A stretch of DNA of 64,000 nt from UBA7803 sp040219135 (lineage in GTDB: Bacteria; Pseudomonadota; Gammaproteobacteria; Pseudomonadales; Azotimanducaceae). The position numbers were made by a program, and so were the translations under genes. The notes below the pieces were generated by a model. The model did no database searches. It was not told where the DNA came from and saw only the letters and a list, made by a program, of their open reading frames with translations. The number at the start of each line of letters is the position of its first letter. The stretch's first letter is position 1. The DNA is taken from positions 411,928 to 475,927 of the forward strand of contig JAVJTA010000015.1 in assembly GCA_040219135.1 (NCBI GenBank), in the 5' to 3' direction. This document shows positions 17,825 to 27,589 of this stretch, one piece after another.

Positions 17825-19465
17825 ATGAGCGAGCGCAGCGACGCCGACTTGAGCGGGCCGCCGGGGCAGCCCGTTCCGGACGATGCGCCGCCGAGCGGCG
17901 GTGCCTACGCGCACCTGGTGCTGGCGCTGCTGGTTCTGGTCTACGTCTTCAACTTCATCGACCGTAACATCCTGTCGATCCTCGCCGAGGACATAAAAGC
18001 CGACCTCGGGGTCACCGACTCGGAGATGGGCTTCCTGTACGGCACGGCGTTTGCGGTCTTCTACGCGGTGTTCGGCATTCCCCTGGCCCGGTTCGCCGAC
18101 GTCTGGGTGCGTCGCAGCCTGGTCAGCGTGGGGCTGCTCTTCTGGAGCGCCATGACCGCAATGTCGGGCCTCGCCCGCTCGTTCCCGGCGCTGGCCCTGT
18201 ACCGCATCGGCGTCGGCATCGGCGAAGCGAGCGCCTCACCGGCCGCGTACTCGATGCTCTCCGACTACTACCATCCGCGCCACCGGGCGACCGTGATCGG
18301 CATCTATTCCAGCGGCGTGTATCTCGGCGGCGGCATCGGACTGTTCCTCGGCGGCTGGATCCTCGACTCCTGGGCGACGGCGTTTCCGGACCCGGCGAGC
18401 GCGCCGTTCGGCCTGAAGGGCTGGCACGTGGCGTTCATGGCGGTGGGTGTGCCGGGCATCCTGCTCGCCGGGCTGGTGCGGCTGCTGCGCGAGCCGATGC
18501 GCGGGCAGAGCGAAGGGCTGATCACGCCGAAACATCCCGCACCGTTCAAAGTGCTCGGCACCGAGCTGGCGGCGGTGATTCCGCCGTTCACGTTCTGGAG
18601 CGTCTGGCACCACGGTGCGTCGCTGCGTCTGAACGTCGCGGCTGCGGTGGCCGTTGTCGGCGTCTGCGCGCTGCTCATCTGGTGGACCGGCAGCGTCGCC
18701 CAGTGGGCGGCGCTCGGTGTCGCCATCTACGTGACCGTGAGCTGGGCCCAGGGCATGGCGAGCCGCGATCGCGCCACCTTCGAGATGATCTTCCACAGCA
18801 AGGCGCTTATCTACACGACCCTGGCGTTTCCCACCATCGCCTTCGTCACCTATGGCACCAGCTTCTGGACCGCGCCGTTCCTGATGCGCGTGCACGGGGC
18901 CAGCGCCGGCGACGTGGGTCTGTACGTGGGCATCGGCAACGCCATCGGCGGGCTGATCGGCGTGGTCTCCGGCGGCGTGCTCGGCGACCGGCTCAAGGCC
19001 ACCCGGGTCAACGGCCGGCTGATGGTGGGTATGATCACCATCGCGCTCACCGGCCCCATGGTGCTGTACATGCTCTACACGGACAGCCTCGCCATGGCGT
19101 ACTTCATGAACTTCGCCTATCACATTCCCGCGGCCATGTGGGTGTCCATCGCGCCCACCACCGCCAACGACCTGGTCATGCCGCGCATGCGGGCGGTGGC
19201 CGGAGCCTGGTTCCTGCTGATGAACACCATCATCGGCCTGGCCCTCGGCCCCTATCTGATGGGCAAGGTCAGCGATCTGTTCACGATAGCGGGCGCCGAC
19301 CCGGCGGAAGCGCTCACGGACGCCATCGCCTGTGGCCAGGCCATGTTTCTGCTGACCGCCGTACTGCTCTACATGGCCATGCGCCACCTGCCGCAGGACG
19401 AAGCCAACCGGCTGGAGCGCGCCAGAGCCCTGGGTGAGGAAGTGGTCACCGCGAAACGTGGCTGA
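17825..19465 (+). CDS. Spinster-type MFS transporter
   Basis: A 546-residue inner-membrane protein with about 12 helices. Helix 1 is YAHLVLALLVLVYVFNFIDR, followed by NILSILAEDIKADLG, the pattern of the Spinster (Spns) branch of the MFS. Motif A is ARFADVWVRR. A long central section (about 245-320) holds extra hydrophobic segments, which explains a length above the usual 430. The start at 17825 has a strong GGGAAGGGAG site; an upstream ATG gives a basic, unlikely extension. Substrate unknown; bacterial Spinster homologues often sit near lipid or steroid catabolism, and an acyl-CoA dehydrogenase follows here. Confidence 0.88.
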   Translation: MSERSDADLSGPPGQPVPDDAPPSGGAYAHLVLALLVLVYVFNFIDRNILSILAEDIKADLGVTDSEMGFLYGTAFAVFYAVFGIPLARFADVWVRRSLVSVGLLFWSAMTAMSGLARSFPALALYRIGVGIGEASASPAAYSMLSDYYHPRHRATVIGIYSSGVYLGGGIGLFLGGWILDSWATAFPDPASAPFGLKGWHVAFMAVGVPGILLAGLVRLLREPMRGQSEGLITPKHPAPFKVLGTELAAVIPPFTFWSVWHHGASLRLNVAAAVAVVGVCALLIWWTGSVAQWAALGVAIYVTVSWAQGMASRDRATFEMIFHSKALIYTTLAFPTIAFVTYGTSFWTAPFLMRVHGASAGDVGLYVGIGNAIGGLIGVVSGGVLGDRLKATRVNGRLMVGMITIALTGPMVLYMLYTDSLAMAYFMNFAYHIPAAMWVSIAPTTANDLVMPRMRAVAGAWFLLMNTIIGLALGPYLMGKVSDLFTIAGADPAEALTDAIACGQAMFLLTAVLLYMAMRHLPQDEANRLERARALGEEVVTAKRG

Positions 19466-19531
19466 CGCCTGGCGGCGCCTCGTGGTGCGGTGCTGAATCG
19501 TAATAGACTGGCTTGTCAGTCCAGCCACGGA

Positions 19532-20736
<1,205 letters not shown>

Positions 20737-20740
<4 letters not shown>

Positions 20741-21513
20741 CGCCCCAGCCCCCCGTTCAGCCCATCCGCCCGGCGGCCACGGTGATCATCGCCCGGGACG
20801 GGGACGCCGACCGCGACGGCGTCGTGGAGATGGAGATCTTCATGCTGCGCCGTACGGCGGGGGCGTCGTTTGCCGGCGGCATGTACGTGTTCCCCGGTGG
20901 CCGCGTTGAATCCGACGACCACCTGCATGCCTGGGATGCCTGGCGCACCGGCCCCGTCGCGGCGCAGCGGCCGCAGCAGACGGCAGTCGGCAATGAGTGG
21001 CGCGGCTACTGGATCGCCGCCATTCGCGAGACGTTCGAGGAGTCCGGTCTGCTGCTGGCCTACGACGCCGGCGGCGCCCTTCTTGCCTGGCAGGACGACG
21101 CGCACGAGGCGCGGTTCGAGGCGTACCGCCACCAGGTGCACGACGGCACGGTGGATCTCATGACGCTGTGTGAGCGCGAAGGTCTGACGCTAGCCTGCGA
21201 TCACGTGCACTTCTTCAACCGCTGGATCACGCCCATCGGCCGGCCGCGGCGCTTCGATACCCGGTTCTTCGTTGCCGAGGCGCCGCCGGGCCAGACCGGC
21301 CTGCACGACGACAAGGAAACCGTGGACAGTCTGTGGATTACGCCGCGGCGTGCGCTGGACCTGTATGCCAGGGGGGAGTTCGGGCTCATGCGGGTGACCG
21401 AGCGGCAGCTCCAGACCCTCGGAGATCTCGGCTCGGTCGCGGCGCTGCACGCCTGGGCGCTGGAGCGTCAGGAGTTTCCGATCTATCGGCCCGAGCTGCC
21501 GCCGGGCGCCTGA
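20737..21513 (+). CDS. Nudix hydrolase of the NUDT19 (CoA diphosphatase) type
   Basis: A 258-residue Nudix protein. The Nudix box is split: FPGG at 52-55 and RETFEESGLLL from 97, with roughly 30 extra residues (AWDAWRTGPVAAQ...) between the halves. This insertion is the hallmark of NUDT19/RP2p, the peroxisomal CoA and acyl-CoA diphosphatase of mammals. The gene overlaps the acyl-CoA dehydrogenase stop by four bases, so the pair is translationally coupled. It probably trims CoA or acyl-CoA pools during fatty-acid breakdown. Confidence 0.88.
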
Positions 21514-21528
21514 GCGGCGCCCGCGGAC

Positions 21529-21972
21529 TCAGAGGGCGGCGACGCGCTGGGAGTGGTCCTCGGAGCGCCGGCCCGGTGCCGGCCGTTTCGCCGGTTCGGC
21601 ACGCCGTGGCCCCTTGCGCACCGGCGGTTCGGTCTGCATGCAGAGGATGTAACGGCCGAGCTGGCGTGCCGCCTCCTGCTCCGTAGCGAAGGGCCCCATC
21701 TGGCCCTCCCGGGTGGAGAAGTGCCAGCCGTCTTTGGACTTGCGGATGCGGCGCGTCGACTCCGGGCCGTTGAGGTTGTCGAGCACCAGCTGCGCCCCGG
21801 TGGACACCCTTTTGGCCACGTGCGCGAGCGGCATGTCGATCACCTGGGTCTGACGATCGACCCGGCAGCTCACCCGGGCGGTCCCGGCGGCCTCGTCGGC
21901 GTGTACCACCATGAACAGACAGCCGCCCTCGGCGAACAGTCTGCCTTCGAATCGTCCCAGTGGCTTGGCCAT
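21529..21972 (-). CDS. Conserved hypothetical protein (DUF6316-like tail)
   Basis: A 147-residue basic cytoplasmic protein. The N-terminal half (GRLFAEGGCLFMVVHADEA, RVSCRVDRQTQVIDMPL) looks like a beta-rich PilZ-like segment. The C-terminal half carries WHFSTREGQMGPFATEQEA followed by a short helix, the motif of DUF6316-type proteins. The last 30 residues are rich in Pro, Arg and Lys. It is convergent with the Nudix gene, leaving only 15 bases between the stops. Function unknown. Confidence 0.65.
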   Translation of the reverse strand: MAKPLGRFEGRLFAEGGCLFMVVHADEAAGTARVSCRVDRQTQVIDMPLAHVAKRVSTGAQLVLDNLNGPESTRRIRKSKDGWHFSTREGQMGPFATEQEAARQLGRYILCMQTEPPVRKGPRRAEPAKRPAPGRRSEDHSQRVAAL

Positions 21973-22118
21973 GTCTCAAACCTTCGGCTACGCAGTTGGC
22001 ACTCATCCTATGAACCGGGTCGCCGCCTTTCTGCGACCTGTGTCACAGTTTCCGCTACTGGCGCGCGGGCCCGAATGCGCGCAGATTGACCGCAAGCGAT
22101 GGCAGCGGAGCGAGGGAC

Positions 22119-22463
22119 ATGAGCTACATCGATGGCATGGTGGCGGCGGTGACGACGACCCGGCGCGAGGAGTATCGGCTGCACGCACAGTCGTTCGGTG
22201 GGATTCTCCGGGAACACGGAGCGCTCGAAGTGGTGGACTGCTGGGGCGACGACGTGCCGGATGGCGAGGTCACGTCGTTTCCCATGGCGGTGAAGTGTGG
22301 CAAAGACGAGACCGTGGTGTTCTCCTGGATTCGCTGGCCGTCGCGTGCGGCGCGCGATGCGGGCACGACCAGGGTGATGGCGGACCCGCGCGCTCAGACG
22401 GACATGCCTTTTGACGGCAAGCGGGTGATCATCGGCGGTTTCGAGGTGATCTCGGAGTCCTGA
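22119..22463 (+). CDS. DUF1428 family protein
   Basis: A 114-residue small alpha/beta protein of the YbaA/DUF1428 family: starts MSYIDGMVAAV, has the central VVDCWGDDVPDGEVTSF, FSWIRWPSRAARDAG and ends FDGKRVIIGGFEVI. Length fits the family (about 115-120). The ATG at 22119 has GAGGGA just upstream. Function is unknown; the fold is a dimeric ferredoxin-like barrel. Confidence 0.88.
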   Translation: MSYIDGMVAAVTTTRREEYRLHAQSFGGILREHGALEVVDCWGDDVPDGEVTSFPMAVKCGKDETVVFSWIRWPSRAARDAGTTRVMADPRAQTDMPFDGKRVIIGGFEVISES

Positions 22464-22526
22464 TGTCACCTGCCGGCGTTCGGCGGCCGGGATGTCGTTC
22501 GTAACGCGATCACACCAGGGAGAATA

Positions 22527-23372
22527 GTGATTGTCCTGATCACTGCCGCAGCCGCCCTGCTCGTGGCGCTACGGGTCTGGCGCTGGACGGACCAGCGGGC
22601 GGATCGTGCAGCATGGCAACGTCTCGCCGCGCATCAGCTCGGGTCTCCGGATACGTTCGATCCGACGATGGTCGATGACCTGCCGGGGCCGGCACGGCGT
22701 TTCTTCCGCTTCGCGATCCGGCCAGGAACGCCGCTGCGCGTGGTCGCCGAGGTCTCCATGTCGGGGGAACTGAGTCTTGGGCGCAGGGAGAAACCGAACT
22801 ACCTGCCCATGCGTGCCGAGCAGGTGCTCGCCGTTCCGTATGGATTCGTCTGGAAGGTCCGGGCCGGCAACGGCGTCTGGATCGCCGGATCCGACTGCGC
22901 GGTCGGCGCAACGAGCTGGAGCCGTTTCTGGCTGCTGGGAATCGTCCCGGTCGCGCGTGCCGGGCACAACGCGGACCACGCGCGGTCGGCGTTCGGGCGC
23001 TCCGTGGCGGAGGCGCTGTTCTGGACCCCGGCGGCCCTGCTGCCGGGCGCACATGTGCGCTGGCAGAGCGTCGATGACGCGACCGCGCGCGTCATCGTTG
23101 CCTGGGGCGGGCTCGAGCAGGCGGTCGATGTCTGCGTCGATGGCGAAGGCAGGCTGACCCGGTTGGTTTTTCCGCGCTGGTCGGACGCGAATCCCGCGAA
23201 ACGGTTTCAGCTTCAACCGTTCGGCGGTACCGCGGGGGAATTCCGCGAGTTCGCCGGGTTCCGGCTCCCGACCCGGGTGGAGGGGGGAAACTTCTTCGGC
23301 ACCGCGGACTACTTCCCGTTTTTCAAGGCGAACGTGAGCGCGGTCCGCTTTCCGCCGCCAGGCGGGGTGTGA
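22527..23372 (+). CDS. DUF6544-like protein with N-terminal membrane anchor
   Basis: A 281-residue protein. A short hydrophobic N-terminus (MIVLITAAAALLVALRVW) is followed by a soluble domain with DLPGPARRFFRFAI, RAEQVLAVPYGFVWKVRAG and PTRVEGGNFFGTADYFPFF, which are the landmarks of DUF6544. It starts at a GTG with GGGAG upstream. The stop (TGA) directly abuts the GTG of the CPBP protease gene, so the two genes form an operon. Function unknown. Confidence 0.72.
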   Translation: MIVLITAAAALLVALRVWRWTDQRADRAAWQRLAAHQLGSPDTFDPTMVDDLPGPARRFFRFAIRPGTPLRVVAEVSMSGELSLGRREKPNYLPMRAEQVLAVPYGFVWKVRAGNGVWIAGSDCAVGATSWSRFWLLGIVPVARAGHNADHARSAFGRSVAEALFWTPAALLPGAHVRWQSVDDATARVIVAWGGLEQAVDVCVDGEGRLTRLVFPRWSDANPAKRFQLQPFGGTAGEFREFAGFRLPTRVEGGNFFGTADYFPFFKANVSAVRFPPPGGV

Positions 23373-24218
23373 GTGGTCACGGACTCCTCAGCCCGGCGCT
23401 CTGCGCAGGTTCCCGCGGTAGCGCTGCTGCCCTACCTCATCATCGCCTTCGGGCTGCCGTGGAGTCTTCTGCTGCTCTATGTCGCGCTCCCGGATCAGCT
23501 GACTGCCAGGCTCGGCGAGATCAGCGCCAGCCACCCGGCCTTCATCCTGGCGGTGTGGTCTCCGGCGATCGCGGCGTTTGCGCTGGTGCTCTACTACGGC
23601 GGCGCGCCGGGCCTGAGGTCGTTTCTGTCGCGTCTGCTGCTGTGGCGCTGTCCGGTGGCCTGGTACGTCTATCTGTTCGTCGGCTTTCCGCTGGTCTTCG
23701 TTGCGGGATCGGCGATCAAGGGCAACCTGTTCAGCGAACCGGTCCCCTTCGACGGGCTGCTGTCGCTGCTGGCGGCGATGGGCTTCATGCTGGTGCTCGG
23801 TCCCATGGAGGAGTTCGGCTGGCGCGGCGTCGCGTTGCCGCTGCTGCAGCGGTGGCTCGCTCCGTTCGCTGCCGGACTGGTGCTGGGGATGATCTGGGGG
23901 CTGTGGCACCTGCCGGCCTTTCTGCTGAGCGGCACTCCGCAGAGCTCCTGGGAGTTCATGCCGTTCTTCGTCGGTTCGGTGTGTCTCAGCGTGATCCTCA
24001 CCCCGCTGTTCAATGCCTCCTGCGGCAGTATTCTGGTCGCCGTCGTCTATCACTTTCAGGCGAACAACCCGCTCTGGCCGGACGCGCAGCCCTACGACAG
24101 CTATCTCCTGGTCGCGGTCGCGGTGATCGTCGTCTGGCTGAACCGGCGAACCGTGTTCTCCCGGGAGGGTGCCGTGACCGCCGTCATTCCGGTGACGGCC
24201 GGCGGCGCGGGACGGTAG
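23373..24218 (+). CDS. CPBP-family intramembrane protease (Rce1/AbiI type)
   Basis: A 281-residue membrane protein with about eight helices. The catalytic signature is complete: Glu146-Glu147 with Arg151 in EEFGWRG, His179 in GLWHLPAF, and His227/Asn231 in YHFQANN. CPBP proteins cleave prenylated or other membrane peptides; bacterial members act in bacteriocin immunity, maturation or regulation. The GTG start directly abuts the previous stop (TGAGTG), implying coupled translation. Confidence 0.88.
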   Translation: MVTDSSARRSAQVPAVALLPYLIIAFGLPWSLLLLYVALPDQLTARLGEISASHPAFILAVWSPAIAAFALVLYYGGAPGLRSFLSRLLLWRCPVAWYVYLFVGFPLVFVAGSAIKGNLFSEPVPFDGLLSLLAAMGFMLVLGPMEEFGWRGVALPLLQRWLAPFAAGLVLGMIWGLWHLPAFLLSGTPQSSWEFMPFFVGSVCLSVILTPLFNASCGSILVAVVYHFQANNPLWPDAQPYDSYLLVAVAVIVVWLNRRTVFSREGAVTAVIPVTAGGAGR

Positions 24219-24326
24219 CTTTCTGGATCCGGCGCGAGACGATCTTTCCAGAGCATCGAGTACGGTCGTTTTTCCTGCTCCGGGACCTCCCGAGAAAACG
24301 AATCGTCTGTTCGTCGATCTCTCCAC
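24219..24326 (-). pseudogene. N-terminal remnant of a P-loop ATPase (AAA_28-like)
   Basis: The minus strand reads MERSTNRRFVFSGGPGAGK then TTVLDALERS, the typical beginning of AAA_28/NadR-like P-loop proteins with an intact Walker A (GGPGAGKTT). About 36 codons are preserved before the frame runs into the antisense of the CPBP gene. GGAG precedes the start region. It appears to be a gene cut off by the arrival of the DUF6544-CPBP pair, or by deletion. Confidence 0.6.
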
Positions 24327-24412
24327 GCCTGCATTCTATCTGATGCATTGCACAGGGCTTGTTCAACGCGACTTCTGCCCATATTCTTCCTGGTCTGTTG
24401 CGGCGGACCCAG

Positions 24413-24706
24413 ATGCAGCCTCTGAAGAGCTTTCAAAGCCCGATGTCGATTCGCCTCGTGCTGGCGGCGGTTCTGCTGCTCGTGGCGACGACGGTGGGGC
24501 TCACGCACGCGCACACGGATGCTGGCGTCGAGCCGGAGTGCGTAGCGTGCTCGCTGAGCGGCCTGCCGGTTCCGTCGGCCGCCATCGATCTGTCGTCCCC
24601 CCCGGTATTCGCCGCGATCGATGCGATACCCCGGCCGGAACCTGCCCAGCTCCCCGCGCCCGCGGACGATCCACACCCGGCACGAGCACCTCCCGTAGCC
24701 CCTTGA
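24413..24706 (+). CDS. Small exported His/Cys protein beside the zinc receptor
   Basis: A 97-residue protein with a signal peptide (IRLVLAAVLLLVATTVGL) followed by a mature N-terminus THAHTDAGVEPECVACSL. The HxH and CxxC residues resemble DUF2946-type small metal-associated proteins that often precede metal-related TonB receptors. The remainder is Pro/Ala-rich and probably disordered. The gene ends 63 bases before the TonB-dependent receptor gene. A role in periplasmic zinc or copper binding is inferred from sequence and position. Starts at 24413 or the ATG in SPMSIRL are both possible. Confidence 0.6.
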   Translation: MQPLKSFQSPMSIRLVLAAVLLLVATTVGLTHAHTDAGVEPECVACSLSGLPVPSAAIDLSSPPVFAAIDAIPRPEPAQLPAPADDPHPARAPPVAP

Positions 24707-24769
24707 CCATCGCGGTGGCGCCCTGCCTTCCGGCAGCGCGCCGTCCTGTCGGAATCAAGGAGCAACGAG

Positions 24770-26830
24770 ATGACGATTCGCCATTTCACAGCCCTGGCGC
24801 TGTGCTGTGCTTCCGCGACGGCGGTGGCCGAGAACGCCGACCCGAGTGCCGGCAACAGCAAAAACGAAACCGTGAGACTCGAAACCGTGGTGGTGACTGC
24901 GCATCCGCTTTCCGCCGAGGGTCTGGCGCTTGCGGCAGAAATTCTCGAAGACGAGGAACTCGCCAGGAAGCTGCAGAGCAGCATCGGCGAAACCGTCGGC
25001 TACGAGCCGGGCGTTCATTCCGCCAGTTTCGGCCAGGCCGCGAGCCGCCCGGTCATACACGGGCTTTCCGGTCCGCGCGTTCGGATTCTGGAAGACCGCA
25101 TCGATTCCCTCGACGTCTCCGTCACCAGCGCGGACCACGCCGTCACCATCGAGCCGTTCATCGCCGACCGCATCGAGATCCTGAAGGGGCCGAGCACTCT
25201 GCTCTACGGTTCAGGCGCCATCGGCGGGGTGGTCGACGTTCACACCGGACGCATTCCCCACGAGATACCCGAAGAAGGGTTCGCCGGGCGTTTCGAGGGC
25301 CGCCTTGGCGACAACGCGGACCGCGAAACGGCGGCCTTGCGCCTGGATGGAGGCACTGACGGATTCGCCTGGCACGCGGACGGCTTCACCCGGAAGGCCG
25401 ACGAGTACGACATCCCCGGCTTCGCCGAGTCGGCTGTCCTGCGTGCCCTCGAAGAAGAGGACGGCGGTGGGACCCGGGACCAGCTGCCGGGAAGCGCGCT
25501 GGATGTGGCTGGCGGCGCCTTCGGCGCGGCCTTCGTCGGCGACCGCGGTTTCGCCGGCGCGGCCGTGAGCTGGCTCAACGGCGACTACGGTTTGCCGGGG
25601 GGGCATGATGCCCACGAGGAAGGTACACAAGGGGGCGCAGAGGAAACAGAAGGCAATCCGCTGCTCGATCTAAAGCAGACGCGTATCGATCTGGAGGCCG
25701 GTGTGATCGATCCGTTCGCGGGCTTCACGAGCCTCAACGTCCGGGTCGGAATCAACGACTACGAGCACCAGGAGATCGAGCCCGATGGCGCGGTCGCCAC
25801 CGTGTTCGACAACGAAGCCGTGGAAGCGCGCATCGAGCTGACCCACAGGCCGGTGGCCCGCTGGAACGGCGCCCTCGGCGTGCAGGTGCTCGATCGTGAT
25901 TTCTCCGCGATCGGCGAGGAGGCCTTCATCGCGCCCGTGGACACGCGAGCCATCGGGGCCTTCTGGGTCGGCGAGCGCAGCTTCGAGCGCTTCGACCTCG
26001 AAGCCGGCGTCAGATTGGAGACCGTGACGGTGGATCCCAGCGTCGGGTCGAGCCTCGATTTCACGGCGTACGCGGCGTCGCTCGGCACGGTCATCCCGTT
26101 CGCCGGGAGCTGGTCCCTCGGTCTGCTGGCGGACTACTCCGCGCGAGCGCCGATCGCCGAGGAGCTGTTTTCCAACGGCCCGCACCTGGCGACCGGTGCC
26201 TTCGAGGTTGGCGACGCCTCGCTCGACGGGGAGAAGGCCCTCAATCTGTCGGCGAACCTGCGCTACGCCGGTGATGGCTGGCTGTTCAACAGCACGCTGT
26301 ACTACACCGACTTCAGTGACTTCATCTACGAGACACCGACCGGCGCGGAAGAGGACGGGCTGCCGGTATTCGTGTTCCGCCAGGACGACGCCGAGTTCGT
26401 CGGTTTTGACGCCGAGATCGAGGCCACGATCGCGACCTGGGAGCGCGGTTCGCTGGCGCTCAGCGCCATGTTCGACACCGTTTCCGCGAGTCTCGACATT
26501 GCGGGAAACGATGACATCCCGCGGCTGCCGCCGACCCGCTACGGGATCGGCGCCAGCGGCAGTCTCGGTATCGTGCGTGCCTCCATCGACTACCTGTGGG
26601 TCGAGGAGCAGGACGACATCGCTGACTTCGAGCTGCCGACGGACGAGTACCGGGACCTGCGCGCTTTCCTGGGTGCAGACTTCCGGCTTGGCTCCGACAG
26701 ACAGCTGACGCTGTTCGTGCAGGGCCGGAATCTCACCGACGACGATCAGCGGCAGCATTCCTCGTTCATCAAGGACCTGGCTCCCCTGCCAGGCCGGACG
26801 CTGGAAGCCGGCATTCGTGCCCGCTTCTGA
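24770..26830 (+). CDS. TonB-dependent outer-membrane receptor, ZnuD-like
   Basis: A 686-residue receptor. Signal peptide (LALCCASATAVAEN), TonB box-like ETVVVTA, plug domain (PVIHGLSGPRVRILEDRID, IEILKGPSTLLYGSGAIGG) and a 22-strand barrel ending in the usual aromatic (GIRARF). SNGPHLATGAFEVGD in the barrel is shared with ZnuD zinc receptors. A His/acid-rich extracellular loop (GGHDAHEEGTQ) fits metal capture. The small HxH/CxxC protein precedes it. Import would be powered by a TonB system such as that at 27.6-32.5 kb. I see no clear Zur box; a weak TGCAT...ATGCA repeat lies at 24330-24347. Confidence 0.85.
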   Translation: MTIRHFTALALCCASATAVAENADPSAGNSKNETVRLETVVVTAHPLSAEGLALAAEILEDEELARKLQSSIGETVGYEPGVHSASFGQAASRPVIHGLSGPRVRILEDRIDSLDVSVTSADHAVTIEPFIADRIEILKGPSTLLYGSGAIGGVVDVHTGRIPHEIPEEGFAGRFEGRLGDNADRETAALRLDGGTDGFAWHADGFTRKADEYDIPGFAESAVLRALEEEDGGGTRDQLPGSALDVAGGAFGAAFVGDRGFAGAAVSWLNGDYGLPGGHDAHEEGTQGGAEETEGNPLLDLKQTRIDLEAGVIDPFAGFTSLNVRVGINDYEHQEIEPDGAVATVFDNEAVEARIELTHRPVARWNGALGVQVLDRDFSAIGEEAFIAPVDTRAIGAFWVGERSFERFDLEAGVRLETVTVDPSVGSSLDFTAYAASLGTVIPFAGSWSLGLLADYSARAPIAEELFSNGPHLATGAFEVGDASLDGEKALNLSANLRYAGDGWLFNSTLYYTDFSDFIYETPTGAEEDGLPVFVFRQDDAEFVGFDAEIEATIATWERGSLALSAMFDTVSASLDIAGNDDIPRLPPTRYGIGASGSLGIVRASIDYLWVEEQDDIADFELPTDEYRDLRAFLGADFRLGSDRQLTLFVQGRNLTDDDQRQHSSFIKDLAPLPGRTLEAGIRARF

Positions 26831-26869
26831 GCTGGGCTGGTGCGGGAGGTGACTGACGAATCGCCCGGA

Positions 26870-27460
26870 TCAGCGCTTCCAGCGCGGCACGCCCTTCCAG
26901 TCGAAGGGCTCGATGCCGCCGTCGACCAGCTGCCAGATGCTTGCGTCGGCGCGGCCGTCGGCGACGTCGAGGAAGCCGATGGTGCCGTGCTGGGTGTTGT
27001 AGTTCTGGGGGTAGGTGGGTGAACCCGGATTGACGCAGTAGATGCCGTCTACCCAGTCGATGGCCTGGTGGTGTGTGTCGCCGGAAACGATCACGTCAGG
27101 TTTGCGCTCGGGAAAGAACCGATCGACCCAGCGCGCCATCGTCATGTTGGGTGGCCGTTCCGGCACCGGCACGTAGTGAGTCAGGCCGATCCACAGTCCT
27201 TCGATCTCCATCAGCCAGGCGTACCGCACGCGAGGATCGTCCGGCTGCACGTCACGCCCGGCGCTGCCGTCTTCGCCGTTGCCCCGCGCCGCGTACACAG
27301 GCGCAATACGCTCGAGGTCGTCGAGCACGTGGAACTCGTGGACATCGCCGGCATGCAGGATCATGTCGACGCCGTCGAAGGCATGAAAGACTTCGTCCCA
27401 CAACCGCGGCCGCGCCTCGGGGATGTGCGTGTCGGAAATCAGGCCGATTCGAACGGGCAT
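26870..27460 (-). CDS. YfcE/MJ0936-type metallophosphoesterase
   Basis: A 196-residue calcineurin-like phosphoesterase. All metal-binding motifs are present in order: GLISDTHIPE (motif I), LHAGDVHE (II), RGNGED (III, GNxD/E), VSGDTHH (IV) and a C-terminal VNPGSPTYPQ. It has no signal peptide, so it acts in the cytoplasm on phosphodiesters of unknown identity. Convergent with the receptor gene. Confidence 0.88.
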   Translation of the reverse strand: MPVRIGLISDTHIPEARPRLWDEVFHAFDGVDMILHAGDVHEFHVLDDLERIAPVYAARGNGEDGSAGRDVQPDDPRVRYAWLMEIEGLWIGLTHYVPVPERPPNMTMARWVDRFFPERKPDVIVSGDTHHQAIDWVDGIYCVNPGSPTYPQNYNTQHGTIGFLDVADGRADASIWQLVDGGIEPFDWKGVPRWKR

Positions 27461-27589
27461 GCCGATCCCTCCGGAAGCACCCGGACAGGATGATAGCCGA
27501 TCCGGACCAACGTCAGCTCCAGGGCATATGCCTGGCAGGTAAAGGCTCCAATGCCCGGTACCGGTCTGCCGGTCGGGAAAGTCTGAAGG

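Noticed and set aside
24330..24347. TGCAT...ATGCA inverted repeat as a Zur box upstream of the ZnuD-like receptor
   Set aside because: Only five-base arms and it does not match the usual Zur consensus; kept as a weak note only.
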